Shown here: positions 50,367-58,177 of the stretch, in pieces | Layout: each line of letters starts with the position of its first letter | How positions within the stretch are numbered: the first letter of the stretch is position 1 | NCBI GenBank assembly: GCA_035308565.1 | Contig: DATGGK010000056.1 | Location: 1-64,000, forward strand | Length of the DNA stretch: 64,000 nucleotides | From: JANXLS01 sp035308565 | GTDB taxonomy: Bacteria; Planctomycetota; SZUA-567; H5-PLA8 | Reading direction: 5' to 3' | Made by a program: the position numbers and the translations under genes | The notes under the pieces: model-generated | Database searches by the model: none | Seen by the model: the letters and a program-made list of their open reading frames with translations, nothing else | Told to the model about the DNA's origin: nothing

Positions 50367-50400
50367 GTATCTTGCTTCAAATAGTTTCACTGTTCGTCAA

Positions 50401-50440
50401 TAAACCGCGCAGCGATTTCCCGCCGTTTCTGACTCCTATT
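50401..50440. repeat. AAACCGCGCAGCGATTTCCCGCCGTTTCTGACTCCT repeat
   Basis: Nearly the same as 8657-8695 (AAACCGCGCAGCGGCTTTTCGCCGCTGTTTCTGACTCCT). It overlaps the stop of the decarboxylase gene. Confidence 0.7.
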
Positions 50441-52673
50441 CCTTCGCTTCCTTCTCCATCCGATCATATACCTGCGCAATCACAAAACGCGCCACCTTAT
50501 GCAGGTGCTTGACATACCCTGCGAGGTAATCAATCCCCTCGGCCTGCGCCGTTTGATACAACGGGTTCATTACAATCGAGCGCAGCACCAGCAGCCCGTG
50601 TTCGTTGTAGTCGTGCGCGGAAACGTGAATCTCATTCAGCACAGCTTCGATCGAATGGCTTGGGTACCGGCTCTTTTCAAACGTCGTGTTCGAAACAAAA
50701 TACTCCTTTGCATAAGGCATCGTCGTCCCGCGCCCCGCCTTCGGAATATCCAATTCATCATGAATTCGGCGGTTTAATTCGTTGATCCATTTCAGCGGCA
50801 TGTCCATTGCCACAAGTTTATTGCCCTTCCACGACATTGCCACTGCAATAAAGCACAAAATATTTGTATCGGGTTTATACAATGGCATAAACGTAAATGG
50901 ATGTATAAACCGTGCGCCGTCTTTGCTTTCGAATCCGCAACCCGTCTCAAACGCTTCGAAATTCTTCCGATGATGCTGCAAGTACCAGCACAACTTGCGC
51001 GCATTGACGACCGTCGCACGCGCGATTTTACCGTGGCCGTGTATATTCAGCGGGATCGTCTTGTGCGCCAGCCAGCAGGCCGTCGCTGCCGCACCGGGCT
51101 TGGAACCTTCAAGTATATATGGCCCGACCGCTTTAATATCGATCAGTTCATCGATCGCCTTTATCCCTTCCATTTCGTCAGATATATACAGCGCTTTTTG
51201 CGTCATCAACTCGGTCACGAGGCCATTCCTGAAGGCCACAATTCCCGCCGGGTAAGGTATGTATCCCATTTTATGCGGATCAACTGTGATCGAATCCGCC
51301 TCGCTCATCGCAATGTACGCTTTGTATACGTCCGGATCGTCCCATGCAATCTCCTCCCAATCGCCGGCGCGGGGCGGATTCGCTTTGTCCCATCCGTGAT
51401 GTGCCTGCGCCGTTTGGCGAAACGCGCTGCGCGACACTTTGTCGCGCGCATGAATGCCCTCGATGTACATTTTGCATGTCTCATCCAGCGTCCGCGCTTT
51501 CTTTTTGTCGCTCTTCTCAAAAGCATGCCCGCAAAAAACACTGCGAATATAACCGCCCCACGCCGCATCTACGTGCAGCCAGAACGAGTGGTTTGTCCGC
51601 TGCGAATACGTGTGCCGCAGCGCCGCTAGCTCATGAATTGGATCGACCGCGCCGTGCTCCGTGGTTCCCACAATGCCGATCGCGCCGCCAATGTACTCCT
51701 GCTCGCGCATGCGTTCGAGCATTGTCCTCAGCGCATCAACGTCCACGCGAAATCTGGAATCGACGGGCACAAGGCGCACGCAATCTTCCCCCATTCCAAG
51801 TACATTCGCGGCCTTTTTTATGGAATAATGCGCCCCCGCCGAAACGAAAAATACCGGCCTCATTTTCAACTTGGCGATGACGGCATCGTATCCGCGCAAA
51901 CTCACGTTGTAATCGCTTTGATGTAGATAATTATTAATCCCATTCAACACCGCGCTCTTTTCGCGGCCGATTGTTTCAACTTCATAACGAGCCAACTTGC
52001 GCACCAGAATAATCGCTTCGTTCGGGCGCAATCCAATTAATTCGCGGTCGCTCAAATCGCGTATCGGCGCAACCCTGCCGTTGGCCGTTTTGACCGCAAA
52101 ATCGTAATGGTGTTCCCTGCAATAATCGCGCACTGTCAGCGGTAGAAACTGCACCATCCGCGCCACCCACAGCGCCTCGATATTCGCCACCGTCCCGCCC
52201 GAACAAATATGCGCCCACGCCTTGCGAGGTTTATACCCCATCATTTCGGCCACCATCCGCCCGACTTCCAACTCCAAGCGCACAGTCACTGGCGCCGACT
52301 CGTCCGTAACGTTGTTTGGATCGTAGAGCATCCCCGCGAAATAGCCGAGCACTCCCGGCAGCGTTTGCTCCGAAATCATGTGCGCGATGTAGCGCGGCGA
52401 GTAGAATGGAAAATGTGCTTTGAGATTGTTTAGAACAATATTGAGGTCGTCGATGAGCCGGTCCTGCCACGCCTCGTGTTCGCGCCGCCGTTCGCGGCTG
52501 ATTACCACGGGGTCGTTTGGAAAATAATTGCGCCGCCAATGTATATAATCCTGAAAAATGTAAGAAAGCAAGTCGTACCATAAATCGCCCTGCTCGGCTT
52601 TGGGGCCAAGAAACCACGCCGTCAACGGCGGCTCTTTGGGCGGATTGTCAGGATGAGATGGATCGTCATTCAT
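50436..52673 (-). CDS. Pyridoxal-phosphate-dependent group II decarboxylase
   Basis: 745 residues, longer than most group II decarboxylases (about 480-620). PLP features: SGGTVANIEALWVARMVQFL (about 155), HVDAAWGGYIRSVF (about 365), and SITVDPHKMGYIPYPAG with the Schiff-base Lys (about 460). It resembles the tyrosine/glutamate decarboxylase type found in enterococci and other bacteria. It removes the alpha-carboxyl group of an aromatic or acidic amino acid. The codon use includes more AT-rich codons than neighbours, suggesting transfer. No amino-acid antiporter gene is adjacent. Substrate remains open. Confidence 0.85.
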   Translation of the reverse strand: MNDDPSHPDNPPKEPPLTAWFLGPKAEQGDLWYDLLSYIFQDYIHWRRNYFPNDPVVISRERRREHEAWQDRLIDDLNIVLNNLKAHFPFYSPRYIAHMISEQTLPGVLGYFAGMLYDPNNVTDESAPVTVRLELEVGRMVAEMMGYKPRKAWAHICSGGTVANIEALWVARMVQFLPLTVRDYCREHHYDFAVKTANGRVAPIRDLSDRELIGLRPNEAIILVRKLARYEVETIGREKSAVLNGINNYLHQSDYNVSLRGYDAVIAKLKMRPVFFVSAGAHYSIKKAANVLGMGEDCVRLVPVDSRFRVDVDALRTMLERMREQEYIGGAIGIVGTTEHGAVDPIHELAALRHTYSQRTNHSFWLHVDAAWGGYIRSVFCGHAFEKSDKKKARTLDETCKMYIEGIHARDKVSRSAFRQTAQAHHGWDKANPPRAGDWEEIAWDDPDVYKAYIAMSEADSITVDPHKMGYIPYPAGIVAFRNGLVTELMTQKALYISDEMEGIKAIDELIDIKAVGPYILEGSKPGAAATACWLAHKTIPLNIHGHGKIARATVVNARKLCWYLQHHRKNFEAFETGCGFESKDGARFIHPFTFMPLYKPDTNILCFIAVAMSWKGNKLVAMDMPLKWINELNRRIHDELDIPKAGRGTTMPYAKEYFVSNTTFEKSRYPSHSIEAVLNEIHVSAHDYNEHGLLVLRSIVMNPLYQTAQAEGIDYLAGYVKHLHKVARFVIAQVYDRMEKEAKE

Positions 52674-52822
52674 ATGTGCGGGCCTCGTCTTCTGAATGCA
52701 AGGGTAGCACGTTGACTTAAGGCGACAAGGGAGGAACGGCTGCGCGATTTGAACTCATGCATTGCCGTTTTTATCAAAGCATGATACGGTAGTTGAAATC
52801 CCTTTAAAAGGTGTGCAGATTT

Positions 52823-53488
52823 TTGAATTCCCCACCCGTTCCGCCCTATCCCATTTTTCTCGGCCTGAGCGGCGTGCCCGTGCTCGTCGTCGGCGGCGGC
52901 GCGGTCGCGGCGCGGAAAGTGGGAGATCTTGTGGCGTCGGGTGCGCAAGTCACTCTCGTCGCGCCGGAGTTTGACGGCAAATTGTTGACACTCGCGCGAA
53001 GACGCGGCTCCACCGTGAAACTCATCAAACGCGCATTTCGGATGAGTGACGTAAAAGCGCAACGCCTCGTAATCGCTGCAACCAACGATGCCGGCTTAAA
53101 CGAGCGCATCAGCGCAGCCGCGCGCAAGAACGGCCTGCTCGTCAATTGTGCCGCGCCGCCCGAAGCCGGCAACTTCGCCGTCCCGGCCGCTGTTCGCCGC
53201 GGTAATTTTTGCATCGCCATCTCAACCAGCGGCGCATCGGCCGCGCTGGCTGCGCACTGGCGTCAGCGCCTCGAAAAAATCGTCGGTGTGGAATGGGGAA
53301 CACTCGCGCGGCTGCTTGTCAAAATGCGCGATCGCGCGAAATCCCGCATCGCCGATCCCGCTTCGCGCCGGGCACTGCTTCGGAAATTGGGCAAACCGCA
53401 TTGGGCCGCGAAGATCAAAAAGCTTGGCGCAAAGGAAGTTGAGCGGCGGATGTCGGCGCTTTTTGAAGCGGCGCGCTGTACCGCCTAA
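52823..53488 (+). CDS. Precorrin-2 dehydrogenase/sirohydrochlorin ferrochelatase-like protein
   Basis: 221 residues from a TTG at 52823, chosen because AAAAGG lies about 11 bp before it; a GTG at 52811 overlaps that site. The NAD-binding VLVVGGGAVAARKVGDL (about 20-36) and the core VIAATNDAGLNERISAAAR and CIAISTSGASAALA match CysG-N/Met8. It oxidises precorrin-2 in siroheme synthesis and may insert iron. No other tetrapyrrole gene is present. Its last codons and stop (CTA-stop) are supplied by a GTACCGCCTAAAGGCGG palindrome shared with the convergent gene. Confidence 0.9.
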   Translation: MNSPPVPPYPIFLGLSGVPVLVVGGGAVAARKVGDLVASGAQVTLVAPEFDGKLLTLARRRGSTVKLIKRAFRMSDVKAQRLVIAATNDAGLNERISAAARKNGLLVNCAAPPEAGNFAVPAAVRRGNFCIAISTSGASAALAAHWRQRLEKIVGVEWGTLARLLVKMRDRAKSRIADPASRRALLRKLGKPHWAAKIKKLGAKEVERRMSALFEAARCTA

Positions 53489-53503
53489 AGGCGGGACCAC
53501 AAA
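53475..53503. repeat. GTACCGCCTAAAGGCGGGACCAC palindrome with stops on both strands
   Basis: The centre CCTAAAGG gives TAA on the plus strand (53486-53488) and TAG on the minus strand (53487-53485). Two convergent genes end here with a 4-bp overlap. Same family as 57451-57482 and 57522-57548. Confidence 0.88.
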
Positions 53504-54225
53504 CACAAACGAATCTCCGTGCGCATCGTTGCGCTGGCACCGGCAGGAATGGCGATCAAACCGTGGCCGTCTTCCGCGGCGCTGGGCAGCCCGCTGGCCG
53601 GCGCAACGCTGATTTCGTTTTCGCGCTCCTCAATCCAGCAATAGGGCAATTGCGCGGCGTCCCAGTGCACTTCGACGCTCAGTTTTCGTGCGGCGTTCAC
53701 AAGACGGCAGAGGCCTTCGCTAAAATCCGTAAGATAGAATTTCCGCGTTTCCGTTCCGGCGGCGCGCGAGTTTGATAGGTCAGTGCCATCCGCCAGTTTG
53801 GGCCAGCGCATGCGCAAGATTGGTTCTTCGCGCGGATCGAAATACGACACGACCGGCGCGTCGATGCGGCAGTCCACGCCGGCCAGCGGCGCGCCGAACG
53901 CCACGCGCGCGCACATCAGCACGGCGCATTCCTCGTTGTTCGTATTGGTCAGCGTTTCTTCGATGACAAGTGTTGGAGATTTCGCCCTTAGCGCAAAGCG
54001 CTTCGTCCAGCGCGGCGGCTGCTCTACGGCCGTGCACACGCGCGAGCAGCCGTCTGCATCGCGCAGTTCGGGGCCGGCTTCGAAGTGAAAGGCGTCGAAA
54101 CCGTCGGGCGCGCCGCTCGGCGTGAGCACGTTCACGTTCGCCGGCTTGTACAACAATTCGCTCAGCGCCGCGCCGCGGTCAAGATCCACGCCGACGCGCA
54201 ATAATTCGTTTTCCAAACAGATCAC
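53485..54225 (-). CDS. Aldose-epimerase/mutarotase-like protein
   Basis: 246 residues. The start ICLENELLRVGVDLDRGAAL and later PDGFDAFHFEAGPEL, RFALRAKSPTLVIEETLTN and AVLMCARVAFGAPL follow the beta-sandwich pattern of galactose-mutarotase-like proteins. I do not see the His pair of true aldose 1-epimerases clearly, so the function may be only structural or binding. The C-terminal residues (LWSRL) are encoded by a palindrome. It is oriented toward the siroheme gene. No operon partner is evident, and rnpB follows upstream on the same strand. Confidence 0.6.
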   Translation of the reverse strand: MICLENELLRVGVDLDRGAALSELLYKPANVNVLTPSGAPDGFDAFHFEAGPELRDADGCSRVCTAVEQPPRWTKRFALRAKSPTLVIEETLTNTNNEECAVLMCARVAFGAPLAGVDCRIDAPVVSYFDPREEPILRMRWPKLADGTDLSNSRAAGTETRKFYLTDFSEGLCRLVNAARKLSVEVHWDAAQLPYCWIEERENEISVAPASGLPSAAEDGHGLIAIPAGASATMRTEIRLCLWSRL

Positions 54226-54233
54226 GCCGCGTC

Positions 54234-54272
54234 CTCGTCTCCTATCTCCTAACTACTATCTCCTATCTCCTA
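54234..54272. repeat. CTCCTAT word array
   Basis: CTCCTATCTCCTAACTACTATCTCCTATCTCCTAA, about five 7-bp words. A second array of the same family is at 56862-56913. It lies directly at the 3' end of rnpB. Confidence 0.85.
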
Positions 54273-54274
54273 AA

Positions 54275-54728
54275 GAACACGCGGGGCGCCCATAAGCCGG
54301 CTTCTGTTCTCTTGCGAGGGCAGCCATTTCTCTAGGCCCGCCGTTGCCGGCGGGCTCCAGCGCCCTACCCGCGGATATGCTTTCCAATCGGCGCGGACCG
54401 CGCCTCTCCGCCTATTTGGGCTTGCTCCGGGCCGGGTTTGCCATGCCTTCAGCGTTCGCCGCTGAAGCGGTGGGCTCTTACCCCGCCGTTTCACCCTTGC
54501 TTGAAAAAGCACACTCAAGATTCAAGATTCAAAATTCAAGATTGCAGCCTTGAATCTTGAATCGTTGAATAGTGCCCTTTCGAGCGGTCTATTCTCTGTG
54601 GCACTGTCCCTGAGGTTCCGACCCTTTTCTGCGATCGTCCCCCGATGGGTGTTGCCCATGGCCCTGTCCTGTGGAGGCCGGACTTTCCTCGGCGTTTTTT
54701 CCGCCGCGGCTGCCGGACGCCCCGCGTA
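54275..54728 (-). ncRNA. rnpB: RNase P RNA (bacterial type A)
   Basis: The minus strand carries the universal blocks: GAGGAAAGTCCGGCCTCCAC near the 5' end (CR-I), AGAGAATAGACCG, GGTAAGAGCCCACCG, and ACAGAAGCCGGCTTA near the 3' end (CR-V). The ends ACGCGGGGCG and CGCCCCGCGT pair perfectly as P1, which sets the limits to about 54727 and 54279. The RNA is about 450 nt, longer than the usual 350-400, mainly because of a repeat-built extension in the P12 region (54518-54575). It is the catalytic subunit that matures tRNA 5' ends. No protein gene overlaps it. Confidence 0.95.
54518..54575. repeat. ATTCAAG word array inside rnpB (P12 arm)
   Basis: CAAGATTCAAGATTCAAAATTC..., then the complement TTGAATCTTGAATCGTTGAAT; the two halves form a hairpin that lengthens the P12 stem. 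The word family is that of 3984-4020 and 41908-41943. Confidence 0.85.
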
Positions 54729-54885
54729 AAAATCAAGGATACCGTAAGCGCACGCAAAGCGCACTCGAAATTTGTAAACCTTATGCTGGAATTGCCGCGC
54801 GCCCGCGCTACACTTTTTCTTCCAAAATTAACGGCCTTGGCGCGTCCTTAATTTGTACGTAGGCCCAACAGAAAGGCAGCACCCG

Positions 54886-56856
54886 ATGAGATTGCATTGG
54901 TTCCGCGAACACAAAATGATCGTCTATTGGATTCTGCTCCCAGGCGTGGGCATCGGTCTGCTCTTTTATGGCGTCTTTGGCCGCACCGGCAGCTTCTTCA
55001 CCGAAACCGGCCCGTCGATTCAATACACGGTGGGCAACCGCAGCGTCGAACTCTCCCCGACGGAAGTGCTCTCGCGCCGCAGCATCTTGAATGCGCTCTT
55101 CCCGTATGATCCCAACAGCCGCAACGACGAAAATCCCACCAGCGCCAATATCGGCAAGATCGCCGCCGAAGACGACACCGCGCGCAACTTGGGTTTCGAG
55201 ATCGGCGACAAGGAACTCGACGAATTGGTCCGCAACGCAGCCATCCAAAAATGGAGGGAGCTGGACCGCATCCAGGAAACCAACCTCAAATTGACGCCCG
55301 AAGTTTACGACAAACTGCTGAGCCAGATGAACCTGTCGAACGGCCAGTTCCGCACCGTCGTGCACGACCTCATGTTGCGCGAGAAATTCCGCAGGAATGT
55401 CGAGTCCGCGATCGTTGAGCCGGACTCCGCGCTGTTCGTCAAATACTGCGAGAAGAAAGAAAATGCCCGCTTCCGTTTCAAGACGCTGAAAAGCACTGAT
55501 TTTCTCGCCAAGACCGCGGAACCGAAGGAAGACGAGATCAAGAAGTTCTACGACGACAAAGCCAACAAGTCGATTTACACGGAAATTTTCAAGACCGAAC
55601 CGACGTTGTCCGTCGAAGGGTTTTTCTATAAGGAAGACGAGCAGAAATTCAAAGACGCGGACAGGCCGAGCGAGCAGCAGCTCAAAGACACGTTTGAAAA
55701 ATACAAGGTGGACAAGTGGAAAGACAAAACGCTCGAAAGCGTGAAGGCGGACGTGGAGAAGCAGTGGAAAGAAGATCAGATCAAGAATTACTACGACATT
55801 CGCAAAATGGTTTACTGGGAAGACCCCGCGAAGAAGGGCACGTACAAGCCGTTCGACAGCGTGAAGGACGATGTTGAGAAGCAGTGGCACATTCAGAACC
55901 TTGAAGGGGTTAAATCAAAAGTTCAGTTCTATATGTCGCAAACCGAAAGGGATTTGGCGAAGGACATCGAAACGTTCAATAACAGCAAGTATCCCCGAGT
56001 CGAATTCCACTGGTTTTCCGCGCGCTACATTCCCGGAAACATGGGCAAGGAGTTCGATATGGCCGCATGGGCCAAGGCGCACCACATGGAATATTGGGTA
56101 ACCGGCGCGCACACGCAGGACGAATTTAAAAAGGGAAAGAACGAGTTGAAAAGCGAAACGCCGGAAGCCGCGGAGCGCCTTTTCGATTACGCCAGTCCGC
56201 CTCCCAACTTCCCGCCCTCGATGATCGAATCCTACAAGAAACACATGGATGACTTCACGTCTTTAAATTGGACCAATCCCGAAAAGCCAGAACTGGGCGG
56301 CATCATGGTCCGCAAAAAAGTCTACAACGAAGCGCGCGAAAAAACGCTCGACGAAGCCAAGCCCAAGATCGTCGAGCATCTCAAGACGCTCGAATCCGTG
56401 AATCTCGCCGAGGAAGCCGCGAAGAAATTGCGCGACGATTGGACCAAGGAGCCGCCGAAGCTCGACGATCTGGACGAAGTGACGTCGGAGAAGAAACCGT
56501 CGCACCCGATCGTTGCAAAATTCAAAGAGGATCCGAAAGCTGTCGGCGAATTGTTGGACGTGGCCAGCGGTCGGCCGGAACAGGACGACAAGAAGCCGGT
56601 CGAAATGGACAAGAGCGACATCGACCGCAAATGGTTTTACGTCGGCTGCGCCGTGGAACGCAAGCTTCCGACGGAGATGGGATTCAAGAGGGCAACGGAC
56701 ACGGACTTCAACAAGGACCAGGAGCGAGGCATGATGCGTTATTACGACATGCAATCGGCTATGTTCGCCCTGATCGACCCGATCCAGGTGCACCGCATCG
56801 GCGAAAACTCAACCGACCCGGACATCCGCACCGTCCTGCGCGATTCGCACGAATAA
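54886..56856 (+). CDS. SurA/PpiD-like membrane-anchored periplasmic protein without clear PPIase domain
   Basis: 656 residues from the ATG at 54886; AAAGGCAG lies before it. One membrane helix (about 12-32, KMIVYWILLPGVGIGLLFYG) anchors a large periplasmic part. Residues about 80-210 resemble the SurA-N chaperone domain (NLGFEIGDKELDELVRNAAI, FRTVVHDLMLREKFRRNVES). Long charged helical stretches with two near-repeats (KTLESVKADVEKQWKEDQIK and KPFDSVKDDVEKQWHIQNLE) follow. I do not see the parvulin motif. It is probably a periplasmic chaperone for outer-membrane proteins. Confidence 0.7.
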   Translation: MRLHWFREHKMIVYWILLPGVGIGLLFYGVFGRTGSFFTETGPSIQYTVGNRSVELSPTEVLSRRSILNALFPYDPNSRNDENPTSANIGKIAAEDDTARNLGFEIGDKELDELVRNAAIQKWRELDRIQETNLKLTPEVYDKLLSQMNLSNGQFRTVVHDLMLREKFRRNVESAIVEPDSALFVKYCEKKENARFRFKTLKSTDFLAKTAEPKEDEIKKFYDDKANKSIYTEIFKTEPTLSVEGFFYKEDEQKFKDADRPSEQQLKDTFEKYKVDKWKDKTLESVKADVEKQWKEDQIKNYYDIRKMVYWEDPAKKGTYKPFDSVKDDVEKQWHIQNLEGVKSKVQFYMSQTERDLAKDIETFNNSKYPRVEFHWFSARYIPGNMGKEFDMAAWAKAHHMEYWVTGAHTQDEFKKGKNELKSETPEAAERLFDYASPPPNFPPSMIESYKKHMDDFTSLNWTNPEKPELGGIMVRKKVYNEAREKTLDEAKPKIVEHLKTLESVNLAEEAAKKLRDDWTKEPPKLDDLDEVTSEKKPSHPIVAKFKEDPKAVGELLDVASGRPEQDDKKPVEMDKSDIDRKWFYVGCAVERKLPTEMGFKRATDTDFNKDQERGMMRYYDMQSAMFALIDPIQVHRIGENSTDPDIRTVLRDSHE

Positions 56857-56861
56857 CGGCA

Positions 56862-56913
56862 GGAGATAGGAGTTTGAAACGAAGCCTTCTCCTGACTCCT
56901 ATCTCCTATCTAC
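56862..56913. repeat. CTCCTAT word array, inverted pair
   Basis: GGAGATAGGAG at 56864-56874, then TCTCCTGACTCCTATCTCCTATC at 56887-56910. It contains the stop region of coaD. Same family as 54234-54272. Confidence 0.8.
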
Positions 56914-57428
56914 TGCCTTCCGTTGAAGTGTTTCAAAAAATGTTCGTAGATCGGCGCGGGCAGATAGTCCTTCACCACCCGCTCCCATCCGCGCGGGCCG
57001 ACCAGGCCTTTGACGAAGCTTGATGACACTTCGCTGATCTCGCGCGGCGGGATCAAAAACACGGTCACCACGCGCGGATTCATGTCCTGATTGATGTGGC
57101 GCATCGAGCGCTCGTATTCGTAATCGTTGGGGTTGCGGATGCCGCGCAGAATGTAATCGGCTTCGATCGTGTTGGCGTAATCGACCAGAAACATGTTTTC
57201 GAAACTGTCCAGCCGCACGTTGCCGATGCCTTCCAGCGATTTGCGCAGAAATTCAGTGCGGTCGTTGAGCGAAAACGAATAGTGCTTGCCCGGATTGATG
57301 CCGATGGCCACGACCAGTTCGTCGAAGAGCCGCGCGCCTTCGCGGATCATGTGCATGTGCCCGTTGGTGACCGGATCGAACGACCCGGCATACACGGCGC
57401 GGCGTATTCGCTTGGATGTGTCGGGCAT
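56910..57428 (-). CDS. coaD: Phosphopantetheine adenylyltransferase
   Basis: 172 residues from the ATG at 57428. The nucleotidyltransferase motif is AVYAGSFDPVTNGHMHMIRE with the T/NxGH His, and the C-terminal signature is VSSSFVKGLVGPRGWERVV. The middle has RGIRNPNDYEYERSMRHINQ. It transfers AMP to 4'-phosphopantetheine to form dephospho-CoA, the fourth step of CoA synthesis. Length is about ten residues more than E. coli CoaD, mainly at the N-terminus. The reading frame is open upstream through a palindrome to 57524, but this does not look coding. Confidence 0.95.
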   Translation of the reverse strand: MPDTSKRIRRAVYAGSFDPVTNGHMHMIREGARLFDELVVAIGINPGKHYSFSLNDRTEFLRKSLEGIGNVRLDSFENMFLVDYANTIEADYILRGIRNPNDYEYERSMRHINQDMNPRVVTVFLIPPREISEVSSSFVKGLVGPRGWERVVKDYLPAPIYEHFLKHFNGRQ

Positions 57429-57450
57429 GATGATCCCTTGTTCGGTGTCC

Positions 57451-57548
57451 CGCCTTGTTCGTAGTCCCGCCTTTAGGCGGTAGAGCGTTGATTGCACGGC
57501 GCGCGTCGAGAAATCAAACGCCATTCCGCCTAAAGGCGGGACTACAAA
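57451..57548. repeat. Inverted pair of GTAGTCCCGCCTTTAGGCGGTA palindromes
   Basis: Two copies (57451-57482 and 57522-57548) face each other around about 40 bp upstream of coaD. The family also occurs at 53475-53503. Confidence 0.88.
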
Positions 57549-57662
57549 CGATCATAATTCAAGCCGGTGGAATTGGGAAAGGCGAAAATTCAGCGAAAAT
57601 TGAATTGAACTTAGGCCCCTCGCGTGATAAATACTTTCTCCCCGAAAAATAAAGGGGCAAAG

Positions 57663-57753
57663 TTTTGAGCGGCGGCTTCCAAGCCGCCGTAGATTTTAGG
57701 AGCGGCGGCACTCCTGCCGCCGAAGAAGGGCGGCAAGAGTGCCGCCCCTCCCT
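57663..57753. repeat. GAGCGGCGGCACTCCTGCCGCC palindromes upstream of rpmB
   Basis: Three linked blocks: GAGCGGCGGCTTCCAAGCCGCC, GAGCGGCGGCACTCCTGCCGCC and GGCGGCAAGAGTGCCGCC. They end only a few bases before the GAAAGGAAG ribosome binding site of rpmB, so the rpmB leader must carry this fold. Confidence 0.88.
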
Positions 57754-57769
57754 TGAAAGGAAGTCACAC

Positions 57770-58045
57770 ATGTCAAGCACTTGCGCACTCACCGGCAAGA
57801 AGCCGTCCCCCGGCCGCTCCTACGTCTATCGCGGCGTGGCCAAATGGAAAGGCGGCATCGGCCGCAAAGTCACCGGCAAAACCAAACGCTGGTTCAAGCC
57901 GAACTTGCAGAAGGTCAAAGTGATCGAACCCAACGGCCACGTGCACCGCATCTGGGTCAGCACCAAAGCGCTCAAAAGCGGCCTGGTGACCAAGGCGCCG
58001 AAGCAAAAACTCGTCGCCGCCATTCGAGCTGAAAAGAAGAAGTAG
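57770..58045 (+). CDS. rpmB: Ribosomal protein bL28
   Basis: 91 residues from the ATG at 57770 (ribosome binding site GAAAGGAAG). Sequence CALTGKKPSPGRSYVYRG, GRKVTGKTKRWFKPNLQKVK and HRIWVSTKALKSGL matches bL28, slightly longer than the E. coli protein (78 aa). It binds 23S rRNA near the exit site. The usual partner rpmG (bL33) is not next to it. Only one CxxC-lacking cysteine is seen near the N-terminus, so it is the zinc-free type. A palindrome array precedes it and a terminator follows. Confidence 0.95.
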   Translation: MSSTCALTGKKPSPGRSYVYRGVAKWKGGIGRKVTGKTKRWFKPNLQKVKVIEPNGHVHRIWVSTKALKSGLVTKAPKQKLVAAIRAEKKK

Positions 58046-58054
58046 CCAAATTAC

Positions 58055-58077
58055 GAGCCGCGACCGCAAGGGAGCGG
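58055..58077. repeat. CCGCGACCGCAAGGGAGCG repeat, copy 3
   Basis: Same core as 14178-14199 and 30759-30784. Confidence 0.8.
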
Positions 58078-58127
58078 CCTTCGCGGCACAAAGTCATTTG
58101 CGGACATCGGCGGCATTGGATTTAATA

Positions 58128-58160
58128 GGGTTTGGGCATCGGCCCAAGCCCTTCTTTTTT
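58128..58160 (+). terminator. Rho-independent terminator after rpmB
   Basis: GGGTTTGGGC pairs with GCCCAAGCCC (one G-T or mismatch allowed) around ATCG and is followed by TTCTTTTTT. Confidence 0.88.
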
Positions 58161-58177
58161 AGGTGGTAGCCACGACC

